From NCBI RefSeq assembly GCF_003254525.1, contig NZ_QFYS01000003.1, positions 1-64,000 of the forward strand: DNA of 64,000 bases, in the 5' to 3' direction. The position numbers and the translations under genes are program-made. Shown in pieces: positions 34,812-43,268 of this stretch. Each line of letters opens with the position of its first letter. The first letter of the stretch is position 1. This DNA comes from Phenylobacterium kunshanense. Lineage in GTDB: Bacteria > Pseudomonadota > Alphaproteobacteria > Caulobacterales > Caulobacteraceae. A model generated the notes under the pieces. That model made no database searches, had not been told where the DNA came from, and saw only the letters and a program-made list of their open reading frames with translations.

Positions 34812-36274
34812 CCAGCATGACGTCGATGGCGGCGGTGAAGTACCGCCGGGGCGAACTGCACGAGTTCCAGGCCGCCGGGCAGGCGTTCATCTATCTGGTC
34901 AGCGCCGGCGCCATCTTCGCGCTGGACGACGCCGCCACGGCCGTGCTGCGCCGCCTGGGCCGGCAGGAGATGTCGCACGACGAGCTCGTCGACGCTCTGG
35001 TCGGGCATGGGCATGCGCGCGCCGATGCCGAGGAGCTGATCGGCGAGTTGCGCTATGTCCGCGGCATCGTCTCGGACGTGGTGACCCCGGCGCCCGCGGT
35101 GGGGCCGACCAGCCCGCCGGCCGACTTCCCGCTCCAGGCGCTGGTGCTGAACATCACCAACCAGTGCAACCTCGCCTGCACCTATTGCTACGAATTCGGG
35201 GCGGACAAGATCGCCACCCCCGAGGGCAAGCCCAAGTATATGACGCTGGATACGGCGACGGCGTCGGTCGACTTCCTGCTGGCGCAGTCGGCGGGCCGCG
35301 AGGCGGTGCACATCACGTTCTTCGGCGGCGAGACGCTGATGAACTTCAAGCTGCTCCGCCAGGTCGTGGAGTACGCACGCGAGCAGGTGGCGATGCAGGG
35401 GCGCGCCATCGGTTTCAGTCTCACCACCAACGCAACCCTGCTGACCGACGAGATCATCGAGTTCCTGGCGGACAACGACATCGGCGTCACCGTCAGCATG
35501 GACGGCCCGCCCGACCTGCAGGACCTGCGGCGCGTCGACAAGCGGGGGCGCGGCACCTACCGCATTATCGAGCCCAAGCTGCGCAAGCTGCTGGCCCGCA
35601 AGAGGAACCGCCTCGTCACCGCCCGCGTCACCCTGACCGAGGGCGTCACCGACGTCATCCGCATCTATCGCCATCTCAAGGACGACCTGGGCTTTGACGA
35701 AGTCGGCTTCGCGCCGGTCACCAATAGCGGCGCGCAGGCCTACGCGCTCGATGACCGCGGCATGACCGATGTCGTGGCCGAGTTCCACAAGCTGGCCGAC
35801 GAATGGCTGGAGTACGCGCTGCGGGGCGAGCGCCACGGCTTCTCCAACGTCAGCGAGACGATCGGCGAGCTGATCCAGGGGGCGAACAAGTCCCATCCCT
35901 GTGGCGCCGGTATCGGCCTGCTCGGGGTCAGCCCGTCAGGCGACCTGTCGCCCTGCCACCGCTTCACCGACGCCGACACCCACACGCTGGGCCATGTCTC
36001 CAGTGGCGTCGATACGGCGAAGCGGGAAGACTTCCTCGCCCGCGGCCACGTGAGCGCGAAGTACGAGTGCCAGACGTGCTGGGCGCGGCCGCTCTGCGCC
36101 GGCGGCTGCCATCACGAGGCCTTCGTCCGCTACGGCGACACGGGCCACGCCAACCTCCACTACTGCGACTGGATCCGCCAGTGGACGGACACCTGCCTGC
36201 GCATCTACGGCGCGGTGAGTGCGCAGAACCCGCAGTTCCTGGAACGTCTCGCTGCACGGAAGGCCCCGCAATGA
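34808..36274 (+). CDS. qhpD: Radical SAM/SPASM maturase forming the QhpC thioether bonds
   Basis: 488 residues. Residues about 10-95 form a peptide-recognition (PqqD-like) domain. The radical SAM core has the CNLACTYC motif (Cys120, Cys124, Cys127) and the FFGGETLMNF SAM-binding segment. The C-terminal SPASM-type region supplies auxiliary-cluster cysteines (HPCGAG, SPCHRF, ECQTCWARPLCAGGC, YCDW, DTC). In the known system this enzyme links Cys sulfurs to Asp/Glu side-chain carbons of the gamma subunit in the cytoplasm. Start chosen by ATGA overlap with qhpA; upstream in-frame starts lie inside qhpA. Confidence 0.95.
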   Translation: MTSMTSMAAVKYRRGELHEFQAAGQAFIYLVSAGAIFALDDAATAVLRRLGRQEMSHDELVDALVGHGHARADAEELIGELRYVRGIVSDVVTPAPAVGPTSPPADFPLQALVLNITNQCNLACTYCYEFGADKIATPEGKPKYMTLDTATASVDFLLAQSAGREAVHITFFGGETLMNFKLLRQVVEYAREQVAMQGRAIGFSLTTNATLLTDEIIEFLADNDIGVTVSMDGPPDLQDLRRVDKRGRGTYRIIEPKLRKLLARKRNRLVTARVTLTEGVTDVIRIYRHLKDDLGFDEVGFAPVTNSGAQAYALDDRGMTDVVAEFHKLADEWLEYALRGERHGFSNVSETIGELIQGANKSHPCGAGIGLLGVSPSGDLSPCHRFTDADTHTLGHVSSGVDTAKREDFLARGHVSAKYECQTCWARPLCAGGCHHEAFVRYGDTGHANLHYCDWIRQWTDTCLRIYGAVSAQNPQFLERLAARKAPQ

Positions 36275-36615
36275 AGCACCTTCGGCCGATCAACAAAAAG
36301 GCGGAACGGATCGACCAGCAGGCCTCGATGACCGAGGAGGACGTGGTCGCCCTGCAGCAGCAGCCCGACCCCAAGCCCAAGACGCCGCACATCCCCATGG
36401 GGTGCAGCCTGGCGTTCTTCCCCGGCTGGGAGGTCGACGCCGGCGGCGGCACGGCGGGCCTCTGCCAACCGGTCGAGCGCGACATCTACGACTGCTACGT
36501 CACCTGCTTTTGGCCCGTGCAGGTCGCCGACCACGTCAACTACTCGCCGGACTGGGCCAGCAACTGCGCCATCGCGACCAAGGACTGGCGCAAGCTTGAC
36601 CTGGTCTTCCCCTGA
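36271..36615 (+). CDS. qhpC: Quinohemoprotein amine dehydrogenase gamma subunit precursor (CTQ carrier)
   Basis: 114 residues. A charged leader (about 1-38) precedes a compact Cys-rich core. Spacing matches the known gamma subunit: Cys45 to Glu54 (9 residues), Cys65 to Asp71 (6) and Cys79 to Asp87 (8) would be thioether-bonded; Cys75 and Trp81 would form the cysteine tryptophylquinone cofactor. There is one extra cysteine, Cys99 (SNCAIATKDW), that is not part of these cross-links. The protein is modified in the cytoplasm, loses its leader and is exported without a normal signal peptide. It overlaps qhpD by ATGA. Confidence 0.95.
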   Translation: MKHLRPINKKAERIDQQASMTEEDVVALQQQPDPKPKTPHIPMGCSLAFFPGWEVDAGGGTAGLCQPVERDIYDCYVTCFWPVQVADHVNYSPDWASNCAIATKDWRKLDLVFP

Positions 36616-36662
36616 CGCGCCGCCCGCCGTTCCAGCCCCACGTTCGAGGAAGAGTCTGTCGC

Positions 36663-37751
36663 ATGAAGACGCTCCGGCTAGGTCTCATCGCCCTGTGCGC
36701 GGCCGCCGCCATCCAAAGCCCGGCGCAGGCGGGCACGATGTTCCTGGGCGGCTATCCGAACCAGCTCATGGTCATCGACGAGGCCAAGGGCTCGGTCACC
36801 CAGGAGATCGACCTCAAGACCGGGCTGCCGATGAGCATGCGGCTCTCGGACGACGGAAAGCTGCTCTACGTCACCACGCTCACCACCGGCGGCATCGAGG
36901 TCATTGACGTGGCGACCCGCAAGGTCGTCAACAGCTTCAGCCTGAACTCGCCGCAGGTCCGCTACCGCTTCAACGGCGGCGTCCCCGACCGGAGCGGGCG
37001 CTATTTCTACATCGTCGGCACGCGGATCGATAAAGGCCTCGACGCCTTCCGGATCAGCAAGCAGCAATTCATGGTCGTGGACCTGCAGACCAAGCAGGTC
37101 GTCCGCACCGCCGACCTGGACGCGGAGGACCAGAAGTTCGGACCTCGCGGGCCGCTGATGCTGTCGCCCGATGGCAAGACGCTCTACGCCTTCCGCGACA
37201 AGGTCCTGGTCGTGAACACGGCCGACCTGAAGACCGTCGACCGCTTCGACCTCAGCAAGCCCGACTTCCCCGGCATGCAGGACGTGAGTTTCGGCGGCGG
37301 CGTCGGCCGGCTGCAGACGCCGGGCCAGTTCGTCTCGCTGTTCGAGACGGAAGATCCCTACATCCACAACAAGATCTTCGGGATCGCGCGGCTGGACCTG
37401 GACACTCGCCAGTTCACCTTCACGCCGATCGGCCCGTCGCCCAAGGCGCTGTCGGGGCTGGAGGTCTCGCCCGACGGCAAGAACGGCTACACGGTCGCCG
37501 TGACGGGCGACCTGGGCAACCAGCGCTGCGAGTTCTGGCGCTTCGACATCGACAAGAACAAGGCGCTCGACAAGGCGGAATTCCAGTGCCGCCGCCGGTT
37601 CTACTTCGGCATCTCCGGCAACGGGCAGAAGCTCTACATCTATGGCGCTGGCTACGACGTCGCGGTCTATGACGCCAGGACCCTCAAGCCCACGGCGGAC
37701 TGGGAGCTGACCCACGACATCACCATGTCGGGCATGGTCATCACCCCGTGA
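36663..37751 (+). CDS. qhpB: Quinohemoprotein amine dehydrogenase beta subunit (propeller)
   Basis: 362 residues. Signal peptide about 1-23 (AAAAIQSPAQA). The rest is a seven-bladed YVTN-type beta-propeller with repeats such as NQLMVIDEAKGSV, KLLYVTTLTTGGIEVID and LSPDGKTLYAF. It packs against the alpha and gamma subunits in the periplasm and helps form the active-site cavity. It lies 47 bases after qhpC, the largest gap inside the operon, and overlaps qhpG by GTGA. Confidence 0.93.
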   Translation: MKTLRLGLIALCAAAAIQSPAQAGTMFLGGYPNQLMVIDEAKGSVTQEIDLKTGLPMSMRLSDDGKLLYVTTLTTGGIEVIDVATRKVVNSFSLNSPQVRYRFNGGVPDRSGRYFYIVGTRIDKGLDAFRISKQQFMVVDLQTKQVVRTADLDAEDQKFGPRGPLMLSPDGKTLYAFRDKVLVVNTADLKTVDRFDLSKPDFPGMQDVSFGGGVGRLQTPGQFVSLFETEDPYIHNKIFGIARLDLDTRQFTFTPIGPSPKALSGLEVSPDGKNGYTVAVTGDLGNQRCEFWRFDIDKNKALDKAEFQCRRRFYFGISGNGQKLYIYGAGYDVAVYDARTLKPTADWELTHDITMSGMVITP

Positions 37752-38758
37752 GCGCTGTGATCCCGGGGGCGGCCCACGTGGCCATCCACGGCGATGGGAT
37801 CGCGGCGAACTGCTGCGCGCACCTGCTTTCGCGGGCTGGCCTGTCCGTCGGGCGAACCCACCGAAACCGCACGCCGGTGCCGGCGATCCTCCTGAGCGAC
37901 GCCGCGCTCGCCCTGCTGCGCAGCGTTTTCGACCGCGCCGACCTGTTCATCGACCGGCCTCGCATCACCCGCCGGATCGTCGCCTGGGGGACGGCCGACC
38001 CGGTCAGCCTGCCGCACGGCGCCGTCGTCCTGTCGGAGGGCGAACTGGATGCTGCGCTCGCCGGCCCGGCCGCGCCCGCGGCGCCGGCCGCCATGACCAT
38101 CCATACCGCCCCGCCGTTCCCAGAGCCGGCGATGCGCACCTTCGGGCGGCGCGGTACGGTCGTGGCGCAGGTCCGGCTGCGCCACGCTGACGACCAATCG
38201 GCCTGCTGGATCGAGGCGACGGAGACGGGCTGGCTGTTCCTCATTCCCTCCGGGTCCGCCGCGGGGTGGCTGCTGGCCGTCGGCGCGGCGCCCGAAGCCC
38301 TTCTGGACCAGAGCCGCCACGTCGCGCCGCGCCTTGAGCTGGAAGGACCGCCGTCCGCGGCCTTCGAGACCAGCCCGCGCATGCTGGCTGCGATGGCTGG
38401 GCCGGATTGGCTGGCGTGCGGGTCGGCGGCCATCGCCTTCGATCCGATCTGCGGGGACGGTACGGCGCAGGCCGTGCGCGAGGCCATCCTGGCCAGCGCG
38501 GTGATCCGAGCGATGAGGGAGGGCGACGATCCAGCCGCGCTGCGGGTCCACTTCGAGTCCCTGATGGTCGGAGCGATGCGCCGGCACCTGCGCCTCTGCG
38601 CCCAGTTCTACGCGAGCGGCGGGGACGGGTCGTGGTGGCGCGCGCAGTTGGCCGATCTCGCCGAGGGGTTCGACTGGTGCACCGCTCGCTTGGCGAAGAT
38701 GCCCGAGCCCCGGTTCGAGCTGCACGGCTTCCGGCTCGTGGAACGGGTGGCGGCGTGA
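37748..38758 (+). CDS. qhpG: Flavin-dependent monooxygenase for CTQ biogenesis
   Basis: 336 residues with a GTG start overlapping the qhpB stop. The N-terminal Rossmann segment VAIHGDGIAANCCAHLL has a GxGxxA-type FAD loop, and FDPICGDGTAQAVREAI (about 237-253) matches the second FAD motif of p-hydroxybenzoate-hydroxylase-like enzymes. In the known system QhpG hydroxylates the Trp of the gamma subunit in the cytoplasm before quinone formation. The protein is shorter and more divergent than typical monooxygenases of the fold; the assignment leans on operon position. Confidence 0.88.
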   Translation: MSAVIPGAAHVAIHGDGIAANCCAHLLSRAGLSVGRTHRNRTPVPAILLSDAALALLRSVFDRADLFIDRPRITRRIVAWGTADPVSLPHGAVVLSEGELDAALAGPAAPAAPAAMTIHTAPPFPEPAMRTFGRRGTVVAQVRLRHADDQSACWIEATETGWLFLIPSGSAAGWLLAVGAAPEALLDQSRHVAPRLELEGPPSAAFETSPRMLAAMAGPDWLACGSAAIAFDPICGDGTAQAVREAILASAVIRAMREGDDPAALRVHFESLMVGAMRRHLRLCAQFYASGGDGSWWRAQLADLAEGFDWCTARLAKMPEPRFELHGFRLVERVAA

Positions 38759-40497
38759 AGCGGGCGCCGTCCCCGCCGGCCGCCGAGCCCGGTGCGCCCA
38801 CGCCAGGGCCGCCGGTGGCGAGCTGGCGGACCTACGGGCGGCTCATGCCGTTCCTGCGGCCCTACATCCGGCCCCTCGTCCTGGTGCTGGTGATCAGCCT
38901 GTTCGGGACCGCGCTCAGTCTTGCGCAGCCCTATCTGTCCAAGCTCCTGATCGACCAGGCGCTGCTGCGCGGCGATATGGACGCGCTAGTTCAGATCGCA
39001 ATCCTGATGGTGGTGGTCGCCATCGTGGCCTATGCGCTCAACATCCTGGCCAGCTATCGCTACGTCTCGGCGTCCGCGGCGATGCTGTTCGACATCCGTG
39101 TCGCGCTCCTGCGGCACCTGCAGACGTTGTCGCCGCGCTTCTATGGCGGCTTCCGGCTGGGCGATCTGATGTCGCGGCTGAACAGCGACGTGAGCGACGT
39201 TCAGCGTGTGGCCGCCGACACGCTGCTGTCGGTGCTGAGCAACGTGCTGGTGCTGGTGGGCAGCATCGTGCTCATGGTGTGGCTGGACTGGCGGCTGTTC
39301 CTGCTTGGCGTGGTGCTCATCCCAGCGTGCGTGCTGACCTTCCTGCACTACCAGCGCAAGCTCACGCTCATCACCCGCGAGATGCGAGAACGCGGCGCCG
39401 ACCTCGGCAGCCTGCTGGTCGATACGGTGATGGGAATGCGCGTGGTCGCCTCGCTCCGCGCCGGCGAACATGAAGTGCGGCGCTTCGAGTCGGGCAACAA
39501 CGGCTTCGTCCGGGCCATGCTGCGCATGCAGATGACGTCGTTCATGGCCGGGGCGATCCCGGGCGCCCTGCTCACGGCCTCAACCTCGGCGGTGATCCTC
39601 TACGGCGGCATGAAGATCATCGACGGCCAGATGACCATCGGCACACTCGTCGCCTTCATGACCTACCAGGGACGGCTGTTCGCGCCGATCCAGACCCTGA
39701 TGGGGCTGACCGCGGGCTTGGCGTCGGCGCGGGTGTCGCTGGCGCGGATATTCGAGCTGTTCGACACGCCCGCGGAGGTCACCGAGAAGCCGGACGCGAC
39801 GGGGCTTGAGCGCGTGCGGCAAGGCATCCGCTTCGAGGGGGTCTCGATGCGCTACGACCGCCAGCCGGTGCTGGTGGATATCGACCTCGACATCGCCCAG
39901 GGCAGCTTCTGCGCGATCCTGGGGCCGAGCGGGGTCGGCAAGTCGACGCTGGCCGACCTCATGGTCCGCTACCAAGATCCCCAGGCCGGCCGTATTCTTG
40001 TCGACGGGCGAGACATCCGCGATCTCAAGCTCGGCGACCTGCGCCGCGAAGTCATCCTGGTCGACCAGGCCCCGCATCTCTTCAACGACACCATCGCCGC
40101 GAACATCGCCTTCGCGATGCCCGGCGCCAGCGCGGAGGATATCGAGGCGGCTGCGCGCATGGCAGGCCTCGGCGACCTGCTGACCCGTCTGCCGGAGGGG
40201 TTGGCGACCCGGACCGGAGAACGGGGCCTGGCGCTGTCCGCGGGAGAGCGGCAGCGCGTGGCCCTAGCGCGGGCGCTCCTGCGCAAGCCCAGCGTGCTCA
40301 TCCTCGACGAACCCACGTCGGCGCTGGACGGCCAAACCGAGCAATTGGTGGCCAGGGGGCTGCGCGAGGCCCTGCCGCACGCGACGATCGTGCTGATCAC
40401 CCACAGGCCCGTCCTGGCCGAGATGGCGGACACCGTCGTAACGCTGGATAGCGGCCGCGCCACTATGAGGCATGCGCGGGAGGCCGCCTGTGCGTGA
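38755..40497 (+). CDS. qhpF: ABC exporter (fused permease-ATPase) of the qhp operon
   Basis: 580 residues from a GTG at 38755 (GTGA overlap with qhpG). An ABC-type exporter TM domain of six helices spans about 30-320 (VLVLVISLFGTALSLAQPYL is the first). The C-terminal ATPase has Walker A GPSGVGKST, signature LSAGERQRVALARAL, Walker B VLILDEPTSALD and H-loop ITHR. It probably dimerises and moves the processed gamma subunit to the periplasm, as proposed for QhpF. It is followed by qhpE with an 8-base overlap. Confidence 0.93.
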   Translation: MKRAPSPPAAEPGAPTPGPPVASWRTYGRLMPFLRPYIRPLVLVLVISLFGTALSLAQPYLSKLLIDQALLRGDMDALVQIAILMVVVAIVAYALNILASYRYVSASAAMLFDIRVALLRHLQTLSPRFYGGFRLGDLMSRLNSDVSDVQRVAADTLLSVLSNVLVLVGSIVLMVWLDWRLFLLGVVLIPACVLTFLHYQRKLTLITREMRERGADLGSLLVDTVMGMRVVASLRAGEHEVRRFESGNNGFVRAMLRMQMTSFMAGAIPGALLTASTSAVILYGGMKIIDGQMTIGTLVAFMTYQGRLFAPIQTLMGLTAGLASARVSLARIFELFDTPAEVTEKPDATGLERVRQGIRFEGVSMRYDRQPVLVDIDLDIAQGSFCAILGPSGVGKSTLADLMVRYQDPQAGRILVDGRDIRDLKLGDLRREVILVDQAPHLFNDTIAANIAFAMPGASAEDIEAAARMAGLGDLLTRLPEGLATRTGERGLALSAGERQRVALARALLRKPSVLILDEPTSALDGQTEQLVARGLREALPHATIVLITHRPVLAEMADTVVTLDSGRATMRHAREAACA

Positions 40498-41266
40498 GCC
40501 CTCCGGGGAGGCCCTGGACGTGGCGACGGCTGAGCCCTTCGCGGGGCTGACCGGCCGGGGAATCTCGATCGCCGTGATCGACAGCGGCGTCCATCCCGCT
40601 CACGGGCACATCACGGCAAGTCGCCTCGACCCGGGCGTCATGGTCCTGCCCGATGGCATGATCGTGGAGGGAGAAGGGGTCTCGCTCGACAGGCTCGGCC
40701 ATGGGACGGCGGTGACGGCCGCCATCCAGGAAAAGGCGCCTGACGCGCAGTGTATCCCGGTGCGGGTCTTTCGCGATGCGCTGAAGGCGAGCGCGGCGTC
40801 CCTGATCGCCGCCATCCGATGGTCCGTGGCGCGCGACGTGGACGTCATCAACCTCAGTCTGGGCTCGGTCAACGCGGCGCATCGCGACGCCTTTGCGGCC
40901 ATCGTGGACGAGGCTGCAGCCGCGGGCGTCGTGGTGGTGGCCGCCTATGAGGCCAACGGGGCGCCCTGCTATCCCGGCTCGCTCGCGGGAGTCATCGGCG
41001 TCGAGGCCGACTGGGATTGTGCGCGCACGACGTATGGCGTGGCATGGCGGGCCGGCGCTCCGGTCGTCCGGGCATCGGGCTATCCGCGGCCCATCCCGGG
41101 CGTTCCACCGCAGCGGAACCTGTACGGCGCGAGCTTTGCGGTCGCCCAGGCCAGCGGCTTCGTTGCAAGAGCCTGCGAGGGCCTCACCAGCCGGAGCAAA
41201 GGAGCCTCCCGCGTCGGCCATGTGCGCGAACTGATGTATGCGCCTCCTCCGCCCCGGGCGATGTAG
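40490..41266 (+). CDS. qhpE: Subtilisin-like leader protease of the qhp operon
   Basis: 258 residues from a GTG at 40490, chosen for the GGGAGG seven bases upstream; an ATG at 40472 is the alternative. S8 catalytic triad: Asp31 (AVIDSG), His71 (GHGTAV) and Ser215 (YGASFAVAQ). No signal peptide, as expected for the cytoplasmic QhpE that removes the leader of the gamma subunit after cross-linking. Shorter than secreted subtilisins and lacking a prodomain. Last gene of the operon; convergent with an ABC-F gene. Confidence 0.92.
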   Translation: MREPSGEALDVATAEPFAGLTGRGISIAVIDSGVHPAHGHITASRLDPGVMVLPDGMIVEGEGVSLDRLGHGTAVTAAIQEKAPDAQCIPVRVFRDALKASAASLIAAIRWSVARDVDVINLSLGSVNAAHRDAFAAIVDEAAAAGVVVVAAYEANGAPCYPGSLAGVIGVEADWDCARTTYGVAWRAGAPVVRASGYPRPIPGVPPQRNLYGASFAVAQASGFVARACEGLTSRSKGASRVGHVRELMYAPPPPRAM

Positions 41267-41416
41267 CCGGCAGCACCTCCTGGTGCAGCACGGCCCATTC
41301 GCGATCGGTTCGGAATCGCGGGCACACGTAGCGCATCTTCCTGTCCGCGCGCGCTGGAGGCCGCTTCGCTGCCTCTGAGCCGTCGCTTGGAGCGCCGGCG
41401 CCCCCTCAGAACTCCC

Positions 41417-43045
41417 TTACCCTCCCGGGTGCAGCCCCGGCGCTTCCTGGCCAGTGCGGGCGACATATTCCGTATAGCCGCCGCCGTACTGATGGATTCC
41501 GTCGGGCGTCAGCTCCAGCACGCGGTTCGACAAGGCCGCCAGGAAATGGCGGTCGTGCGAGACGAAGAGCATGGTGCCCTCGAAATCCGCCAGGGCCGCG
41601 ACCAGCATCTCCTTGGTCGCCATGTCCAGGTGGTTGGTCGGCTCGTCGAGGACCAGCAGGTTCGGCGGGTCGAACAGCATCTTGGCCATGACCAGGCGCG
41701 CCTTCTCGCCCCCGGACAGGACGCGGCAGGGCTTCTCGACGTCGTCGCCGGAGAATCCGAAGCATCCCGCCAGGGTGCGCAGCGCGCCCTGGCCCGCCTG
41801 CGGGAACGCGCCGTCCAGCGACTCGAAGATGGTCTCCTCGCCGTCCAGCAGGTCCATCGAGTGCTGGGCGAAATAGCCCATCTTCACGCTGGCCCCGATG
41901 TTGACCGTTCCCTGGTCGGGGGCGACGGCGCCGGCCACGAGTTTCAGCAGCGTCGACTTGCCCGCGCCGTTGGCGCCTAGAACGCACCAGCGTTCCTTGC
42001 GCCGCACCAGGAAGTCGAGGCCCTCATAGATCGGCTGGGCGCCGTAGCCCTTGTGGACGCCTCGCAGGCTGATCACGTCGTCGCCCGACCGCGGCGGGCT
42101 CCTGAATTCGAACTGAACCGTCTGGCGCCGGCGCGGCGCCTCGACGCGTTCGATCTTGTCGAGCTTCTTCACCCGGCTCTGGACCTGGGCGGCGTGCGAC
42201 GCGCGCGCCTTGAACTTCTCGATGAACTTGATTTCCTTGGCCAGCATGGCCTGCTGGCGCTCGTACTGCGCCTGGCGCTGCTGTTCGCTGAGCGCGCGCT
42301 GCTGGTCGTAGAAGTCGAGGTCGCCCGAATAGGTGATGAGCGAGCCGGCGTCGATCTCCACCACCTTGCCGATGATGCGGTTCATGAACGCCCGGTCGTG
42401 CGAGGTCATCAGCAGGGCGCCGTCGTAGCTCTTGAGGAAGGCCTCGAGCCAGATCAGGCTTTCCAGGTCCAGGTGGTTGCTGGGTTCGTCCAGCAGCATG
42501 GCGTCGGGCCGCATCAGGAGGATGCGCGCCAGCGCCACGCGCATCTTCCAGCCGCCGGACAGCAGGCCGACGTCGCCGTCCATGCGTTCCTGGCTGAAGC
42601 TCAGGCCCGCCAGCACCTCGCGCGCCCGCGCCTCAAGCGCATAGCCGTCCAGTTCCTGGAAGCGCTCCTGCACCTCGCCGTAGCGTTCGATGATGGCGTC
42701 GAGCTGGTCCGCCTGGTCAGGATCGACCATGGCCGCTTCCAGGCTGGCCATTTCGGCCGCCAGCGCACTGACAGGCCCGACGCCGTCCATCACCGCGGCG
42801 ACCGCGCTCTGGCCGGACATCTCGCCGACATCCTGGCTGAAGTAGCCGATCGTCGTACCGGGATCGATCACGACCAGTCCGTCGTCGGGCTGCTCCTGCC
42901 CTGTGATCATGCGGAAGAGCGTCGTCTTGCCGGCGCCGTTCGGGCCGACCAGCCCGACCTTCTCGCCCTTCTGGACGCCCATCGAGGCTTCGATGAACAG
43001 GATCTGGTGGCCGTTCTGCTTGGATATGTTGTCGAGGCGGATCAT
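41417..43045 (-). CDS. ABC-F family ATPase
   Basis: 542 residues from the ATG at 43045, where the first ABC domain begins (MIRLDNISKQ); the open frame upstream adds unrelated sequence. Two ABC cassettes in one chain and no TM segment: Walker A GPNGAGKTT (34-42) and GANGAGKST (about 357-365), signatures LSGGWKMRVALARI and LSGGEKARLVMAKM, Walker B LLDEPSNHLDL and LVLDEPTNHLDM. The charged linker between domains (about 230-310) has the long helical pair typical of ABC-F. These proteins act on ribosomes as translation factors. The closest subgroup by eye is YheS/Uup-like. Confidence 0.92.
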   Translation of the reverse strand: MIRLDNISKQNGHQILFIEASMGVQKGEKVGLVGPNGAGKTTLFRMITGQEQPDDGLVVIDPGTTIGYFSQDVGEMSGQSAVAAVMDGVGPVSALAAEMASLEAAMVDPDQADQLDAIIERYGEVQERFQELDGYALEARAREVLAGLSFSQERMDGDVGLLSGGWKMRVALARILLMRPDAMLLDEPSNHLDLESLIWLEAFLKSYDGALLMTSHDRAFMNRIIGKVVEIDAGSLITYSGDLDFYDQQRALSEQQRQAQYERQQAMLAKEIKFIEKFKARASHAAQVQSRVKKLDKIERVEAPRRRQTVQFEFRSPPRSGDDVISLRGVHKGYGAQPIYEGLDFLVRRKERWCVLGANGAGKSTLLKLVAGAVAPDQGTVNIGASVKMGYFAQHSMDLLDGEETIFESLDGAFPQAGQGALRTLAGCFGFSGDDVEKPCRVLSGGEKARLVMAKMLFDPPNLLVLDEPTNHLDMATKEMLVAALADFEGTMLFVSHDRHFLAALSNRVLELTPDGIHQYGGGYTEYVARTGQEAPGLHPGG

Positions 43046-43164
43046 CGGGCGGTCTGCTAGCCCGGGGGCGGGGAGAACGCCAGCCTCAGCCCCTGGGGCG
43101 TCTGGTCCCAGTTCGGTCACGCGATCCAGGGCGGTGGCCGGGGGCCCTGTCGCTGCACAATACA

Positions 43165-43196
43165 TTCACGCGCAAGAGAGTGAACGTTGACTCAAC
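43165..43196. promoter_or_regulatory. Inverted repeats upstream of TonB receptor/MFS/TetR operon
   Basis: TTCAC (43165-43169) and GTGAA (43180-43184) are inverted around 10 bases, and GTTGACTCAAC (43186-43196) is a perfect odd dyad. They lie 73 bases or more before the receptor start. A TetR gene closes the operon, so an autoregulatory operator is plausible. Confidence 0.4.
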
Positions 43197-43268
43197 CCGG
43201 GCGCTTGGACATCCTCGCCTCGACAGTCCGGCGTGAATGACCGGTGCTGCGAGAGAGGGAAGGAAACG

